A DNA stretch of 64,000 nucleotides from Niastella populi (GTDB lineage: Bacteria > Bacteroidota > Bacteroidia > Chitinophagales > Chitinophagaceae). The stretch is taken from positions 1 through 64,000 of the forward strand of contig NZ_LWBP01000187.1 of NCBI RefSeq assembly GCF_002078015.1, in the 5' to 3' direction. Made by a program: the position numbers and the translations under genes. Below, in pieces: positions 25,589-35,140 of the stretch. Each line of letters opens with the position of its first letter. The stretch's first letter is position 1. A model generated the notes under the pieces. The model was not told where the DNA came from and did no database searches. It was given only the letters and a program-made list of their open reading frames with translations.

Positions 25589-26098
25589 ATGAAAAGACTT
25601 ACGTTTTCCGCGGCGATCATGGCTGCGGTGGTGCTTTTTTCCTGCAAATCACAATCTGGCGGCAATACGAAAACCGCTGATGAATTTAAATTATCGAAGA
25701 TCGTTTATCATTTGAGCCGTTGCAATGGCACTTGTCCCAGTATCGACCTCGAGATCGATAGCAACAAAAACATTTACGTTAGCCGTGAATTTTATAAAAC
25801 TAAAAGCGAAGTAGATGCTGCCAATAGCGGCCGTTTCAAAGGTGTATTGAGCGCCGATCAAAACAACAGGCTGATAGAGGTGTTAAAGAAAAGTAACCTC
25901 GACAGCCTCGAGTTTACGCCCGTAGGTATTGCTGATGTACCTGAAACTACCATTATTATTTACTACAACGGCAAAAGAAAATACCTGAAATCTGAAAGAC
26001 CATCGCCCAACGCCAGCGAACTGATCACGTTGTTAAAGTCAATCGGTAACGATAAAGGACTTGAAAGAACAACTGAAGTGAAAGAGTTGGAAAATTAG
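25589..26098 (+). CDS. DUF6438 lipoprotein
   Basis: 169 aa. A lipobox VVLFSC (Cys19) follows a short signal peptide (MKRLTFSAAIMAAVVLFSC). IVYHLSRCNGTCPSIDLEID is the DUF6438 hallmark, a Cys-x(3)-Cys segment after the first strand, and NSGRFKGVLSADQNNRLIEV is its second conserved block. The two cysteines could form a disulfide. Function unknown; probably an envelope lipoprotein. It is followed by a strong hairpin terminator shared with the convergent exonuclease gene. Confidence 0.75.
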   Translation: MKRLTFSAAIMAAVVLFSCKSQSGGNTKTADEFKLSKIVYHLSRCNGTCPSIDLEIDSNKNIYVSREFYKTKSEVDAANSGRFKGVLSADQNNRLIEVLKKSNLDSLEFTPVGIADVPETTIIIYYNGKRKYLKSERPSPNASELITLLKSIGNDKGLERTTEVKELEN

Positions 26099-26111
26099 GA
26101 GGCTTCAATAA

Positions 26112-26158
26112 AAATGGTTCTCTAAAAGCGTATCTTTTATGCCTTTGGAGAACCATTT
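26112..26158. terminator. Bidirectional intrinsic terminator
   Basis: AAATGGTTCTC (26112-26122) pairs with GAGAACCATTT (26148-26158) across a 25-nt loop; cgttt follows on the plus strand and tttat on the minus strand. It lies between the converging DUF6438 and exonuclease III genes. Confidence 0.75.
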
Positions 26159-26176
26159 CGTTTATAAGGCTGTTTG

Positions 26177-26953
26177 CTAACCTTCCTTTACCTCAATCCA
26201 AACCGGGCAATGATCGCTTGTTTTTTCCCAGCCGCGTACCTCGCGGTCGACGCCGGCGGCCAATAAGCGGCCCCCGATCTCAGGATTCAATAAAAAATGA
26301 TCGATGCGCAGTCCGGCATTCCGCTCGTAAGCATTTCTGAAATAATCGAAGAAAGTATAAATGATCTCGTCGGGGTACAATTTCCTGATGGCGTCTGTCC
26401 AGCCCTGATCGACGAGCTTTTTAAATGCTGCACGCGTTTCCGGACGGAACAACGCATCATTCACCCAGCGTTCGGGTTTATATACGTCTTTTTCTGTGGG
26501 CATCACATTGTAATCACCGGTTAATATAACGGGGCGGTTTTGTTTCAATAATCCGGCGGCATGTTGCGTAAGCCGCTCGAACCACGCCAGTTTGTAATCG
26601 AACTTTGGACCGGGAGCAGGGTTGCCATTGGGCAAATACAGGCAGCCAATGGTTATATCTTTTATAGTGGCTTCTATATAACGGCTATGAACGTCCTCAG
26701 GGTCGCCGGGGAGCCCTCTTTGTGTTTCCTGTGGTTGTCCGTATTTTGATAGTATAGCTACGCCATTCCAGCTTTTTTGTCCATGCCAGATGGCGTGATA
26801 CCCCGCGTCTGCAATTGCCTGTTCGGGAAATTTCTCCTGCGGCGCTTTCAGTTCCTGTAAACAGGCCACATCCGGTGCGCTTTCTTTTAACCAGCGAAGC
26901 AATACGGGTAACCGGCTGGTTATTCCATTCACATTATAGGTAGCTATTTTCAT
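26177..26953 (-). CDS. xth: Exodeoxyribonuclease III
   Basis: 258 aa of the ExoIII/AP-endonuclease family, which removes AP sites and 3' blocks during base-excision repair. MKIATYNVNGI supplies Asn8, CLQELKAP the metal-binding Glu34, LTGDYNVMP the Asp-Asn pair, RIDHFLLNP the Asp of the DH motif, and TSDHCPVWIEV the C-terminal catalytic Asp-His. All active-site residues are present. The length matches family members. It is transcribed alone. Confidence 0.95.
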   Translation of the reverse strand: MKIATYNVNGITSRLPVLLRWLKESAPDVACLQELKAPQEKFPEQAIADAGYHAIWHGQKSWNGVAILSKYGQPQETQRGLPGDPEDVHSRYIEATIKDITIGCLYLPNGNPAPGPKFDYKLAWFERLTQHAAGLLKQNRPVILTGDYNVMPTEKDVYKPERWVNDALFRPETRAAFKKLVDQGWTDAIRKLYPDEIIYTFFDYFRNAYERNAGLRIDHFLLNPEIGGRLLAAGVDREVRGWEKTSDHCPVWIEVKEG

Positions 26954-27082
26954 GGTATATGTGTGTGAACCCGAATATAGTAATTATGTAAAATGTAACC
27001 ATCCCCCAAATGCCTGATCGTTAAAACTTTTTGTTCAGGCAACGTTCTTAACTATTAAAGGGTCAACATGTAAACCTTTGCT

Positions 27083-27610
27083 ATGTTTAAGATCCAATGT
27101 TTATTTTTTGTGCTGTTGATCGTTTCGTGCAAACGCAGTGTTGACGGTAGCAATAATGATAACTGCATCCTGACCTCTCAAAATGCCGGCTGGACCACAA
27201 CCGATCTCAAATCTAATTACACCATTCAGTTTCCTGATAATTATTCCGTGACCAAACAACAGGGTTACGAAGGAATCGTTTATGATGTAAAACGGGACGA
27301 CAACTCGGTTCGTTTCAGTTATATTTATTGCAATAGCATGGAGTGTTATGGGTTCGGCGGCTTACCGGCTTCTTTCCCCGACTTTATCAATTACGGATCG
27401 GCAGGAAGTTCAATTAAACTGGATCAAAAAGCAACTTTTTGTAATGGGAATCTGCTCACCGGCGTTCTTTATTTTACCAGTGACAATGATGCCTATGCCC
27501 GCCTGTACTGGAAAGACAATGGCGCATACAAACACGCCCTCGACGTATCTTACAACCGCTCACGGCACCAGGAGGTGATCGATATTGTAAAAACAATTAG
27601 AAGAAAATAA
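27083..27610 (+). CDS. Hypothetical lipoprotein, 175 aa
   Basis: Lipobox LLIVSC at Cys16 after a short hydrophobic leader. The mature part is beta-rich (NYTIQFPDNYSVTKQQGYEG; NSVRFSYIYCNSMECYGFGG) and contains four further cysteines (in NDNC, YCNSMEC and TFCNG) that could make two disulfides. I do not recognise a family. It converges with the glycosidase-like gene with only 9 bp between the stop codons. Confidence 0.65.
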   Translation: MFKIQCLFFVLLIVSCKRSVDGSNNDNCILTSQNAGWTTTDLKSNYTIQFPDNYSVTKQQGYEGIVYDVKRDDNSVRFSYIYCNSMECYGFGGLPASFPDFINYGSAGSSIKLDQKATFCNGNLLTGVLYFTSDNDAYARLYWKDNGAYKHALDVSYNRSRHQEVIDIVKTIRRK

Positions 27611-27619
27611 ACTCAATAA

Positions 27620-28912
27620 CTACCTGAACTCAAATTTTTCTTTAAAAGCCGCTATCGCGGTCCACAACACACCGGCTTCGCCTTTGAAGCTGGAAGATCC
27701 TTTGGGTTCGTTGGCCGGGGTATACCATTCGTAAAAACCGTTGTTTTTGATCACCCGCGTCAGCATGGGTTCAAGCGCTATGCGCGCCTCTTCCATCAGG
27801 TCGTATTTCACCAGTTGCGTTACCATTCTTCCGCCGAACCAGGTCCAGTCGCCGCCGTTTTGGTAAGAGTAGGGGCCCATGCCTTTGTTCTTGAATGAAC
27901 CTGCAGGGTAAACCGGGTATAAGGTGAGCCCGATAGTGGCGGCTTTGGCGTTTTGTACGTTTTCCTGCATTTTACGATACGCCTGTTCCACCTGTTCTTT
28001 GTTTAACAGGCCGGCCTCGATGGCAACGGTTGTTCCGCCGTGATAATACACTTCCGCTTCGTTGAACGATGGGGGAAAGGGGGATCCGTTCAGGTATATA
28101 TGCGGCCGGTATTTTTGCCTGCCTGCATCCCATAAATGCGTTTGAATATTCTTTTTGATCCTGTTGCGGGTCTTTGTCCAGTATTGCCGGCTGCTGCTGG
28201 CGATGCCCGGGAATTTGAGGTAATCGTCGATGGCGATCACAAACATAGCGTTATCGTAAATGTCAATTGCCTTATGCGTATCGGCGTTCAATTCAACGCC
28301 CCAGTCATGTTCAGGTTGAACATCGCCCCAGTCGGCTGTGGTGGCGCCCCAGAGCAATCCATATTTTGCATTGAAACGTTTCTTCATCAGGAACTGCAAA
28401 GCCTGCTCCAGGCGTTGTTGAACTGTTTTACCGGCAATGGTCTCCTTAAGGATGGAACTGTCGCCGGTATTACCGATGTATTTGGCAATAGCCTGTACAA
28501 GCGATGTTTCCTGGTCGGTTTCCACGGTATTCTTATGCCCGGCGTATTCGGGAGCAAGGGGTGTATAATAATAATTGTAACCTGCGCCCGTGTTTTTCGG
28601 TTTGGGCACATACCCGTCGAGGATAGCGCCATCGGCCTGCTGAAACATTATAAACGTGAGAAGGCTTTTCCTGATGGCGGTTTTGTCGTGCACTTTACAG
28701 GCCACATCCATAAACGTGTTGAAGTCCCTGATCCAAACCTCGCCATACCCATCGCCGGCATTGAAGCCTTTTTTTATCAGTGCTTCGGCCATGGTGGTTA
28801 CCTGGCCCGCCATGGTTAAAATGTCGGGCGGTATATTTTGCTGTTGGCCAAAAGATAATGTACTGCCTGTAAGCAGCAGGCAAAAAGCGAGCGTAACCGT
28901 TCTGCAGTTCAT
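27620..28912 (-). CDS. Secreted (alpha/alpha)6-barrel glycoside hydrolase-like protein
   Basis: 430 aa from the Met at 28912, which gives a signal peptide MNCRTVTLAFCLLLTGSTLS; an upstream in-frame ATG at 28963 is less likely. The body is helical and resembles six-hairpin glycosidases (GH63/GH37-like or debranching type): GDGYGEVWIRDFNTFMDVA, TVETDQETSLVQAIAKYIG, GLLWGATTADWGDVQ and NGGDWTWFGGRMV are the conserved aromatic/acidic turns, with Asp in WIRDF and DWGD as candidate catalytic acids. Substrate unknown. It stands alone rather than in a PUL. Confidence 0.75.
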   Translation of the reverse strand: MNCRTVTLAFCLLLTGSTLSFGQQQNIPPDILTMAGQVTTMAEALIKKGFNAGDGYGEVWIRDFNTFMDVACKVHDKTAIRKSLLTFIMFQQADGAILDGYVPKPKNTGAGYNYYYTPLAPEYAGHKNTVETDQETSLVQAIAKYIGNTGDSSILKETIAGKTVQQRLEQALQFLMKKRFNAKYGLLWGATTADWGDVQPEHDWGVELNADTHKAIDIYDNAMFVIAIDDYLKFPGIASSSRQYWTKTRNRIKKNIQTHLWDAGRQKYRPHIYLNGSPFPPSFNEAEVYYHGGTTVAIEAGLLNKEQVEQAYRKMQENVQNAKAATIGLTLYPVYPAGSFKNKGMGPYSYQNGGDWTWFGGRMVTQLVKYDLMEEARIALEPMLTRVIKNNGFYEWYTPANEPKGSSSFKGEAGVLWTAIAAFKEKFEFR

Positions 28913-29112
28913 GATGATCATTAATGTATGTACATAGTTACAAATTTGTTGCCTGCCGGCCAATTATAATTAGGGATGGAAGCTTTGGTGTAAATTATGA
29001 TTTGAAAATCAAAATTTTGTGCAATTTTAGTATTTCGGGTTTGGGAGGTGTATGTGTTTACATGGGTGCCGAAACCAAGGGCGGGCCAGCCGTTTTATAC
29101 AGGTTGTGGTAT

Positions 29113-31119
29113 TTACATCGCCAGCTGAAAAGCGGTTCCCTTTCCCGGCGCCGTATTTACTGAAATATTGCAGGCAATGGTTTTTGCCAGGTCCCTTACC
29201 AAATGAAGTCCCAGGCCGTTCTTTATACCTACCGGCGACGACTCATTGAACAATGCTTCCAGTTGCTGTGGGGTAGCGCCGGAGCCATTATCAGTTACAG
29301 ACAGGTATTTGTTGCCATCCTTCTCCCAGGCTTTCCATTCTATGGCAGCATTGTTCCTATTCTCAACGGCCTTTATGGCATTACCCGTTAAATTGCGCAT
29401 AATGGTCTTTAGATAATGCTCATCGGTACTAACATACAGGTCAGGTGAATAATGGAATGAAAGATGCACGCCCTTCGTGGCGCCAAAATGTTTTTCGATA
29501 TCGGCAAACAACTCGCTTACCGGCACCTTCTTTATTTGTGGTTTGAAGTTCTCCATTTGTCCTTTGCACCAGAGCAGCAGGCCTTCCATGGTTTCAAGCA
29601 GGTGCTCGGCAGCGCCGGTAATTTTTTGTGTATAGGTTTCGGCTGTTTGTTTATCCACCAGGTCGGGCGCTTCCCGTTGCAGGTGCAAAAAATTGATAAG
29701 GTTGGAAACAGGGCTGCGCAGGTCATGGCTGAGGATACTGAAGAATTTTGTTTTTATTTTATTGGCTTCATCCAACCGGTTGTTCAACATTAATAAAGTG
29801 GTGTTGGTCTTTTTGCGGGTGCGGTTTTGAAGATATAGCAAAGCTCCAATAATAATCAATAAACAAATACAGGCTATCAGGAACAGACGTTGTTTTTTTT
29901 GGTTGTCAAGTGCCAGTTTACCGATCGCGATCTCCTTATCTTTTATGGCCAGTTCGCGTTCGCCTTCTATAGCAGCGATGTTGTTTTTATTTTCCTGCGA
30001 AAAAATGGAATCGTACAGGTGGTGGTATGTTTTTAAATTCGAATAGGCTTCTTTATACCTGCCCATTTCAAAATGCGCTTCAGCCAATACCCCGGTGAAA
30101 TACGCCGCATTCTCTTTGTCACCGGTTTCATTACCAAGGGCGATCGCCCTGCGGAGATATGTTCCGGCTTTTTGTAAAAGAGCCTGTTTGTTATCGGGAA
30201 TTAAAAGATCACGTTGTACTTTATGTAACGTATCATACCGGGCAATATCTAAATAAGCCACGCCAAGGTTTCCTGTATTCGTAATGGCAATAGGGTAGGC
30301 GGGGCTTAAGGTATCCCAGATAGCCTGTGCTTTCAGTTCATAGGTTATCGCTTTTCTGTAGTTGGTTGAGCTGGCCACGCCCAATTGCGAATACATGACA
30401 GCTATATTCAATAAATTCCCTGCATCTTCATAAATTTTTAATGCCTTTAAGTAGCGCTCCTCAGCTTTTTCGAAGTCTTTCTGCCCGTTATAGATGTTGC
30501 CAATGACTTCCAGCGCCGTTGCCATGCCCAATTCGTCGGGTAGTGTTTCGTACAATTGAAGCGCTTTATTGCCATAATTCAATGCTTTCGAAAAATTACT
30601 TTGTCCAAAGTATACTTTGGCAATATTCACATAGTTCAATGCAATGAGTGAACTGTCATCGATGACTTCCGCAATTTTCAGCGATCGAAAATAGTGTTCC
30701 GTGGCCCTGGTGTAATCGCGTTGGTCAAAGTATACCGCCCCTATATTCAGCAGCGCCGTTACCCTGCCTTTGCTGTTTTCAATTTCTATGTTAAGCGCCA
30801 GCGCCTGTTGATAATGTTCAAGCGCCTGTTCATAATTACCTTTATTGCTTAAATTGTTTCCGATTGAAATATGAAAGGCCGCGATCCCTTTTTTCCATTT
30901 CATTTTTTTCGCATGTTCCATTCCAAGTTCAGCATACCGCATGGCTTCGTTGGGATCGACTGGCGTATAACTTTCGGTTATTCTGAAAAGCAGCCTGGTT
31001 TTGAAGGTGTCTTCTTTTGCATTTCCAAGTTGTACCAGCAGGGAATCTATATATGCCTGGTCCTGGGCGTGGGTTGTGAACCCCGATAGAATAAGGAAAA
31101 TAAGCACAAACCTTTTCAT
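29113..31119 (-). CDS. TPR-containing membrane histidine kinase
   Basis: 668 aa. A signal peptide (1-18) precedes about seven tetratricopeptide repeats (about 60-370, for example YEQALEHYQQALALN and FEKAEERYLKALKIYED), a coiled coil (380-408), one transmembrane helix (411-431), HisKA with phospho-acceptor His465 in FFSILSHDLRSPV and HATPase_c (NLTGNAIKAVENR, VTDNGSG, NGLGLHLVRDL). The TPR part is predicted to lie in the periplasm. Its stop-start spacing of 3 bp to the LytTR regulator upstream makes them one operon and a likely two-component pair. Confidence 0.92.
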   Translation of the reverse strand: MKRFVLIFLILSGFTTHAQDQAYIDSLLVQLGNAKEDTFKTRLLFRITESYTPVDPNEAMRYAELGMEHAKKMKWKKGIAAFHISIGNNLSNKGNYEQALEHYQQALALNIEIENSKGRVTALLNIGAVYFDQRDYTRATEHYFRSLKIAEVIDDSSLIALNYVNIAKVYFGQSNFSKALNYGNKALQLYETLPDELGMATALEVIGNIYNGQKDFEKAEERYLKALKIYEDAGNLLNIAVMYSQLGVASSTNYRKAITYELKAQAIWDTLSPAYPIAITNTGNLGVAYLDIARYDTLHKVQRDLLIPDNKQALLQKAGTYLRRAIALGNETGDKENAAYFTGVLAEAHFEMGRYKEAYSNLKTYHHLYDSIFSQENKNNIAAIEGERELAIKDKEIAIGKLALDNQKKQRLFLIACICLLIIIGALLYLQNRTRKKTNTTLLMLNNRLDEANKIKTKFFSILSHDLRSPVSNLINFLHLQREAPDLVDKQTAETYTQKITGAAEHLLETMEGLLLWCKGQMENFKPQIKKVPVSELFADIEKHFGATKGVHLSFHYSPDLYVSTDEHYLKTIMRNLTGNAIKAVENRNNAAIEWKAWEKDGNKYLSVTDNGSGATPQQLEALFNESSPVGIKNGLGLHLVRDLAKTIACNISVNTAPGKGTAFQLAM

Positions 31120-31122
31120 GGA

Positions 31123-31860
31123 TCAGTTTTTCGTTATCAGTTCTTCGAGGCTTTCTTTGTAACTGCGGCCTACCGGAAGCGAAATGGCTGTATGTAACAA
31201 TACCTGGTTTACCGAAACCCGGTCAATAAAATGTTTTTGAACAGCATAACTACGGTGTATACGGATGAATGAGTTAAAGGCAGCTTCTTTTAGCAGGTTG
31301 CCCAACGTATAAAGCACGCAGTATTTTTTAGTGGTGGTTACCACCTGGGTATAATCCTTTAACGCTTCGAGGTATACGATCTCGTGTAGCTTTATCTTAA
31401 TTTGCACATGCCCTTCTTTTATAAAGATGGTATCACCGCCAATACTGCATTCGAACAATGCCGCTTTGTGTTTAACCTCTAAATAATCCTGCAGCCGGTT
31501 CATGGTGTGTGCAAAGCGTTCCGCTTTTACCGGTTTCACCAGGAAGTCGAGCGCCGCCAGTTCAAATCCTTCAACCGCATAATCGGGAAAAGCAGTGATG
31601 AAAATACATGCCGGCGTTTGTAATAGCTGCCGGCGGAGGTCAAGGCCATTCAGGCCGGGCATATCGATATCGAGGAACAATACCTGTACCGGCGTGTTTT
31701 TTATTTCAGCCAGCGCCGCTTCGGATGAGGCATACACACCTGCAATCTCTAAAAAGGGATATTTCCTGACAAACGAAAGCGTTGTCAGTCTGTCCACTTC
31801 ATCATCGTCGGCTATAATGCACTTATAGGGAGGTGCGAGTGACATAATGACTTCAAACAT
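31123..31860 (-). CDS. LytTR-type response regulator
   Basis: 245 aa. The receiver domain is at about 12-130: acidic pocket ADDDE, phospho-acceptor Asp64 in LFLDIDMPG, Thr in IFITAF and Lys in FLVKPVKA. The C-terminal LytTR DNA-binding domain (about 140-243) includes VYLEALKDYTQVVTTTKKY and FIRIHRSYAVQKHFIDRV. It is first in the operon with the TPR histidine kinase. The lipoprotein gene that diverges from it is a plausible target. Confidence 0.93.
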   Translation of the reverse strand: MFEVIMSLAPPYKCIIADDDEVDRLTTLSFVRKYPFLEIAGVYASSEAALAEIKNTPVQVLFLDIDMPGLNGLDLRRQLLQTPACIFITAFPDYAVEGFELAALDFLVKPVKAERFAHTMNRLQDYLEVKHKAALFECSIGGDTIFIKEGHVQIKIKLHEIVYLEALKDYTQVVTTTKKYCVLYTLGNLLKEAAFNSFIRIHRSYAVQKHFIDRVSVNQVLLHTAISLPVGRSYKESLEELITKN

Positions 31861-31954
31861 AACGAATTTTCCGCATTTTCCGCCTTGCTGCTGTCGTTGA
31901 TCTATATAAAATGTCGTTTATCGGTTATGGGTTTTTACAGCGGAGCGAGTAAGA

Positions 31955-31962
31955 TAGGTTTG
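31955..31962 (+). promoter_or_regulatory. Candidate -7 box for the divergent lipoprotein gene
   Basis: TAGGTTTG matches the Bacteroidota -7 consensus TAnnTTTG. A T-rich patch (ttttt, 31932-31936) lies 19 nt upstream at the -33 position. The box lies 13 nt before the preferred ATG at 31975. Confidence 0.45.
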
Positions 31963-31974
31963 CAAAAAACAATC

Positions 31975-32685
31975 ATGAAAACACGACATTTAGTGGCAGC
32001 TGCGCTGGTTGCGGTAATCTTTATTTCCTGTAAAAAAGACAAGGACGATAAACCGAAGAGCGATGTGCAGGTATTTGAACCTGTTATAGCCTTCAATACC
32101 AACCCCGGAAGCAGCTATATGGAAGCAGGCAATCAGTATAACCTGCAAAAGGGATGTTTTATGGACCTCATCGGTGGCAAAGCCAGAAATTATACTGATG
32201 CCAAAGCGCACCCGAAAAGCATCGATCTTATATTCCTGGCGCCCAATGACGGACAGGATGCTTATTATCTCATGACGCCAACTTATTCAAGAAGCGGGGC
32301 CGGGGCAAATGCCATGTGGGGCTCGAACAGTACTGAAAATCCGGTTACTACCTGGTCTGCCATTAACGAAAGCGAGATCTCACCCACCAATCTTACCGCA
32401 GCCGAATTTTATAATATTTCAACCAACAGCCAGTTGGCCGCTGCTGTTCAGGGCGCCAAAAATTTCAGCGGCAATTACGTATCGGCCGGTGGGGTAAAAC
32501 TGACAGCGAAAGTGTTTGCGGTTAAGCTGAATATGGACAACCGGCAATTGCAGGCGCTCATTCTGGTGGTAGATCATGTTGGTACCAGCGGAGCTACCGG
32601 GTATTTGAAAGTAATTGTAAAAGTTACAGGTATCGATACCGATAACGATGGAAAACCCGATAACAACGGTTATAAAGACCGTTAA
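31975..32685 (+). CDS. Lipoprotein of unknown function
   Basis: 236 aa from the Met at 31975, which gives a lipoprotein signal (LVAAALVAVIFISC, Cys19); the in-frame ATG at 31885 would put 30 residues ahead of it. The mature protein is beta-rich with FNTNPGSSYMEAGNQYNLQK and ends GIDTDNDGKPDNNGYKDR, a DxDxDG-like calcium-binding motif of the thrombospondin type 3 kind. It diverges from the LytTR/histidine-kinase operon. Family not recognised. Confidence 0.72.
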   Translation: MKTRHLVAAALVAVIFISCKKDKDDKPKSDVQVFEPVIAFNTNPGSSYMEAGNQYNLQKGCFMDLIGGKARNYTDAKAHPKSIDLIFLAPNDGQDAYYLMTPTYSRSGAGANAMWGSNSTENPVTTWSAINESEISPTNLTAAEFYNISTNSQLAAAVQGAKNFSGNYVSAGGVKLTAKVFAVKLNMDNRQLQALILVVDHVGTSGATGYLKVIVKVTGIDTDNDGKPDNNGYKDR

Positions 32686-32709
32686 TGATCCGTTCCTTTT
32701 TATCATTCG

Positions 32710-32738
32710 AAGGGCCTGTCTGGCGGGGCAGGCCCTTT
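32710..32738 (+). terminator. Hairpin terminator after the lipoprotein gene
   Basis: AAGGGCCTG (32710-32718) and CAGGCCCTT (32729-32737) form a G+C-rich 9-bp stem; only a short T-run (ttt) follows. Confidence 0.7.
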
Positions 32739-32852
32739 CAGGTATTGAATGGCACTTTCCTGCCATCCGGCCCGGCCATATATGATGCCTTCTTCTAAAT
32801 TGTATTATCTTGCAGGCACCTGTAATACCCCTTTAACAGGATTTTCCGCACA

Positions 32853-33461
32853 GTGGAGTTGACAGAGAATGAAATACCAGATGAAGTTGTATTGATGCAA
32901 CAGTTCCGTGCCGGTAGTGAAGAAGCTTTTACAACCGTGTACCGGCTCATGTACAGACGGGTTTTCTGGTTTGCCCGCAAATTTGTTGAAGAAACCGAGG
33001 AGGCACAGGACCTTACCGCTGAATCCTTTGTTCAGCTCTGGCAGCAAAACGACAGTTTTCCCACCCTCGATGCCGTGGCTGCCTTTTTATACGTTACCGT
33101 TCGCAATAAATGCTATAACCTGCTAAAACACCGGCAAATGAAAGCCAGCCGCCGCGACGATCTGCTGCGCCAGCTCAATGAACGCGAGCAGGGCGATTTC
33201 TTCGAAGAGCAGGTTCAACTGCAGCTCGTGCGCCGCATTTATGCCGAAGTTGATAAACTGCCCCCGCGCATGAAAGCCATCTTTTTGCTTTCCTACCGCG
33301 AAGGACTGAAGCCCGCAGCAATTGCGGAACGGCTGCAGATAAAACCGCAAACCGTCATCAATCAACGGGTTACGGCGGTGAAGCTGCTGCAGGCCGCACT
33401 GGGTAAAGACGTACTGCTGATTCCGCTGCTGATGGTGCTCCGATACAAAGATTTCCTCTGA
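32853..33461 (+). CDS. ECF sigma-70 factor of the SusCD locus
   Basis: 202 aa from a GTG codon. Region 2 is at about 20-95 (EETEEAQDLTAESFVQLWQQ) and region 4 at about 130-190 (DKLPPRMKAIFLLSYREGLK; LQIKPQTVINQRVTAVKLL). It is the first gene of a seven-gene plus-strand locus and is 79 bp from its FecR partner. Like other FecI-type factors of Bacteroidota it probably transcribes the SusC gene downstream. Confidence 0.92.
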   Translation: MELTENEIPDEVVLMQQFRAGSEEAFTTVYRLMYRRVFWFARKFVEETEEAQDLTAESFVQLWQQNDSFPTLDAVAAFLYVTVRNKCYNLLKHRQMKASRRDDLLRQLNEREQGDFFEEQVQLQLVRRIYAEVDKLPPRMKAIFLLSYREGLKPAAIAERLQIKPQTVINQRVTAVKLLQAALGKDVLLIPLLMVLRYKDFL

Positions 33462-33540
33462 CGCTGCCTGCTTTAAAAAAAATAAAAAAAACTTCATATT
33501 CCACTGGTTGGTTTGCACTGCACAATTGTAGTGTTAACAT

Positions 33541-34752
33541 ATGATAACCATTGACCAGCTTTCCGATCTGTTATTAAAGCACCTGCAGGGCAGCTTATCC
33601 GGCCCCGAACAGGAGCAATTGAATGAATGGCTTGCCCGATCTGAACGTAACAGCCGCCTGTTTGCTTCCATTAATGACGAAGAGCAATTGAGGCAACTCG
33701 TGCTTTTGTATGAATGGGAAGAAACGCAGAACAACGAAACTATTATTTGGTCGAAGATCAGGCAACAAACTGCCGCCCGTGCGGTTGCCCCTGTGCGCCG
33801 TCTGCATACCTGGCGCCGGTGGACGGCAGTTGCTGCCATTACTTTATTGGTTGCGGGCGCCTGGTGGTATTTTAAAATGTACAGGCCTGAGAATGCCGCA
33901 CCGGTTACTAAGGTGGAGACACCGGCAGAAATTCTCCCGGGTCGCGATGGCGCCATTTTAACCCTCGCCAACGGCCGGCAGGTAGTGCTCGACAGCCTTG
34001 GGAACGGCGTGGTTGCTACCGAGAACGGCACCGAGGTGGTACTGAAAAACGGCTCCCTGGCGTACAATATGCCGGCCGGCGCTGCCACCGCGGTATATAA
34101 TAACCTTACAACACCGAGGGGCCGCCAGTTCCAGCTCATTCTGCCCGATGGCTCCAGGGCCTGGTTGAATGCTGCCAGTTCGCTGCGGTATCCTACCGTG
34201 TTTGCAACCGGCGAACGCCGCGTGGAGGTAACAGGCGAGGTGTATTTCGAAGTGGCCCATGACAAAACAAAACCCTTTATCGTAACCATTCCCCACGGCG
34301 CCGAACTGCAGGTACTGGGTACCGAATTCAATGTGAACGCCTACGCTAACGAAACTGCCATCAAAACCACATTGGTTGAAGGAAGTTTGAAAGTAAGATC
34401 AGGCAGCGCCGCCGCCGATGGCCATGCTGTTATTTTAGAACCCGGCCAGCAGGCGCAGATCAGCAATACCATCACCAATGCGCCGGTAAAAACGATCTCG
34501 AATGCAGATGTTGATAAAGCCGTTGCCTGGAAAAAAGGCCTGTTCAATTTCGAAGATGCCAGCCTGGAAGAAGTGATGCGCCAACTCGAGCGCTGGTACG
34601 ATATAGAAGTAGTGTACGAAAAAGGTATTCCCGATATAAAGTTCGGCGGTAAAATGAGCAACGATGTAAGCCTGTCGGGTTTATTGAAATCGCTGCAGGA
34701 TATGGAAGTGCATTTTCGCGTAGAAGGCCGCAGGCTGATTGTAATGCCGTAA
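33541..34752 (+). CDS. FecR-family anti-sigma factor
   Basis: 403 aa. The cytoplasmic sigma-binding part (1-90) is followed by a transmembrane helix (about 94-111, WTAVAAITLLVAGAWWYFKM), a periplasmic FecR domain (about 190-290, LPDGSRAWLNAASSLRYPTV; VLGTEFNVNAYANETAIKTT) and a C-terminal DUF4974/STN-like segment (EDASLEEVMRQLERWYDIEV). It pairs with the sigma factor upstream and the STN-domain SusC downstream. The 388-bp gap to SusC is filled with repeats. Confidence 0.93.
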   Translation: MITIDQLSDLLLKHLQGSLSGPEQEQLNEWLARSERNSRLFASINDEEQLRQLVLLYEWEETQNNETIIWSKIRQQTAARAVAPVRRLHTWRRWTAVAAITLLVAGAWWYFKMYRPENAAPVTKVETPAEILPGRDGAILTLANGRQVVLDSLGNGVVATENGTEVVLKNGSLAYNMPAGAATAVYNNLTTPRGRQFQLILPDGSRAWLNAASSLRYPTVFATGERRVEVTGEVYFEVAHDKTKPFIVTIPHGAELQVLGTEFNVNAYANETAIKTTLVEGSLKVRSGSAAADGHAVILEPGQQAQISNTITNAPVKTISNADVDKAVAWKKGLFNFEDASLEEVMRQLERWYDIEVVYEKGIPDIKFGGKMSNDVSLSGLLKSLQDMEVHFRVEGRRLIVMP

Positions 34753-34757
34753 GAAAG

Positions 34758-35046
34758 CCTAAAGCCAAAAGCTGAAAGCTGAAAGCGAATACAGAATACA
34801 GCTGCAAGCTTCAGGCTTCAAGCTGCAAGCGGAATACAGCTCAAAGCCTAAAGCTGAAAGCCAAAAGCAAATACAAAATACAGTAGAACGTAAAACCAGA
34901 AATAAATTAGCCCTTAGCCTTATTCCTACGTATTGCCATGAAAAGGTAGAACACCCGGAACGCAGAACGCAGAACGCCAAACGCAGAACGCCGCACATAG
35001 GATGTATTCGCGTTAAGCCTTCAGCCTTAAGCGTTCAGCCTTAAAA
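34758..35046. repeat. Intergenic AAGC-type repeat array
   Basis: The FecR-SusC gap holds degenerate tandem units: cctaaagccaaaagctgaaagctgaaagc, then gcttcaggcttcaagctgcaagc, with gaatacagaatacag spacers, and cagaacgcagaacgccaaacgcagaacgc at 34963-34992. The block gccgcacat...tgtattcgcgttaagc (34990-35018) recurs at 61241-61269. No gene is visible. Confidence 0.75.
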
Positions 35047-35049
35047 CAA

Positions 35050-35073
35050 CCGCCCCGACTGCAATCGGGGCGG
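35050..35073. terminator. G+C-rich hairpin before SusC
   Basis: CCGCCCCGA and TCGGGGCGG form a perfect 9-bp stem with a 6-nt loop. There is no T-tract; it may attenuate transcription between the regulatory genes and SusC or stabilise the RNA. Confidence 0.55.
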
Positions 35074-35140
35074 CATAAAAGCCGGGTCGATCGCAAACAC
35101 GCTGTAAGTATTTTTTAATCAACCAAACTGAAACAAAAGT

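Noticed and set aside
28136-28819. A 227-codon plus-strand frame over the glycosidase-like gene
   Set aside because: Antisense to conserved aromatic/acidic motifs; no independent start or domain.
33534-34331. A 265-codon minus-strand frame over the second FecR gene
   Set aside because: Low-complexity Ser/Thr/Arg composition and complete overlap with a recognisable FecR domain on the plus strand.
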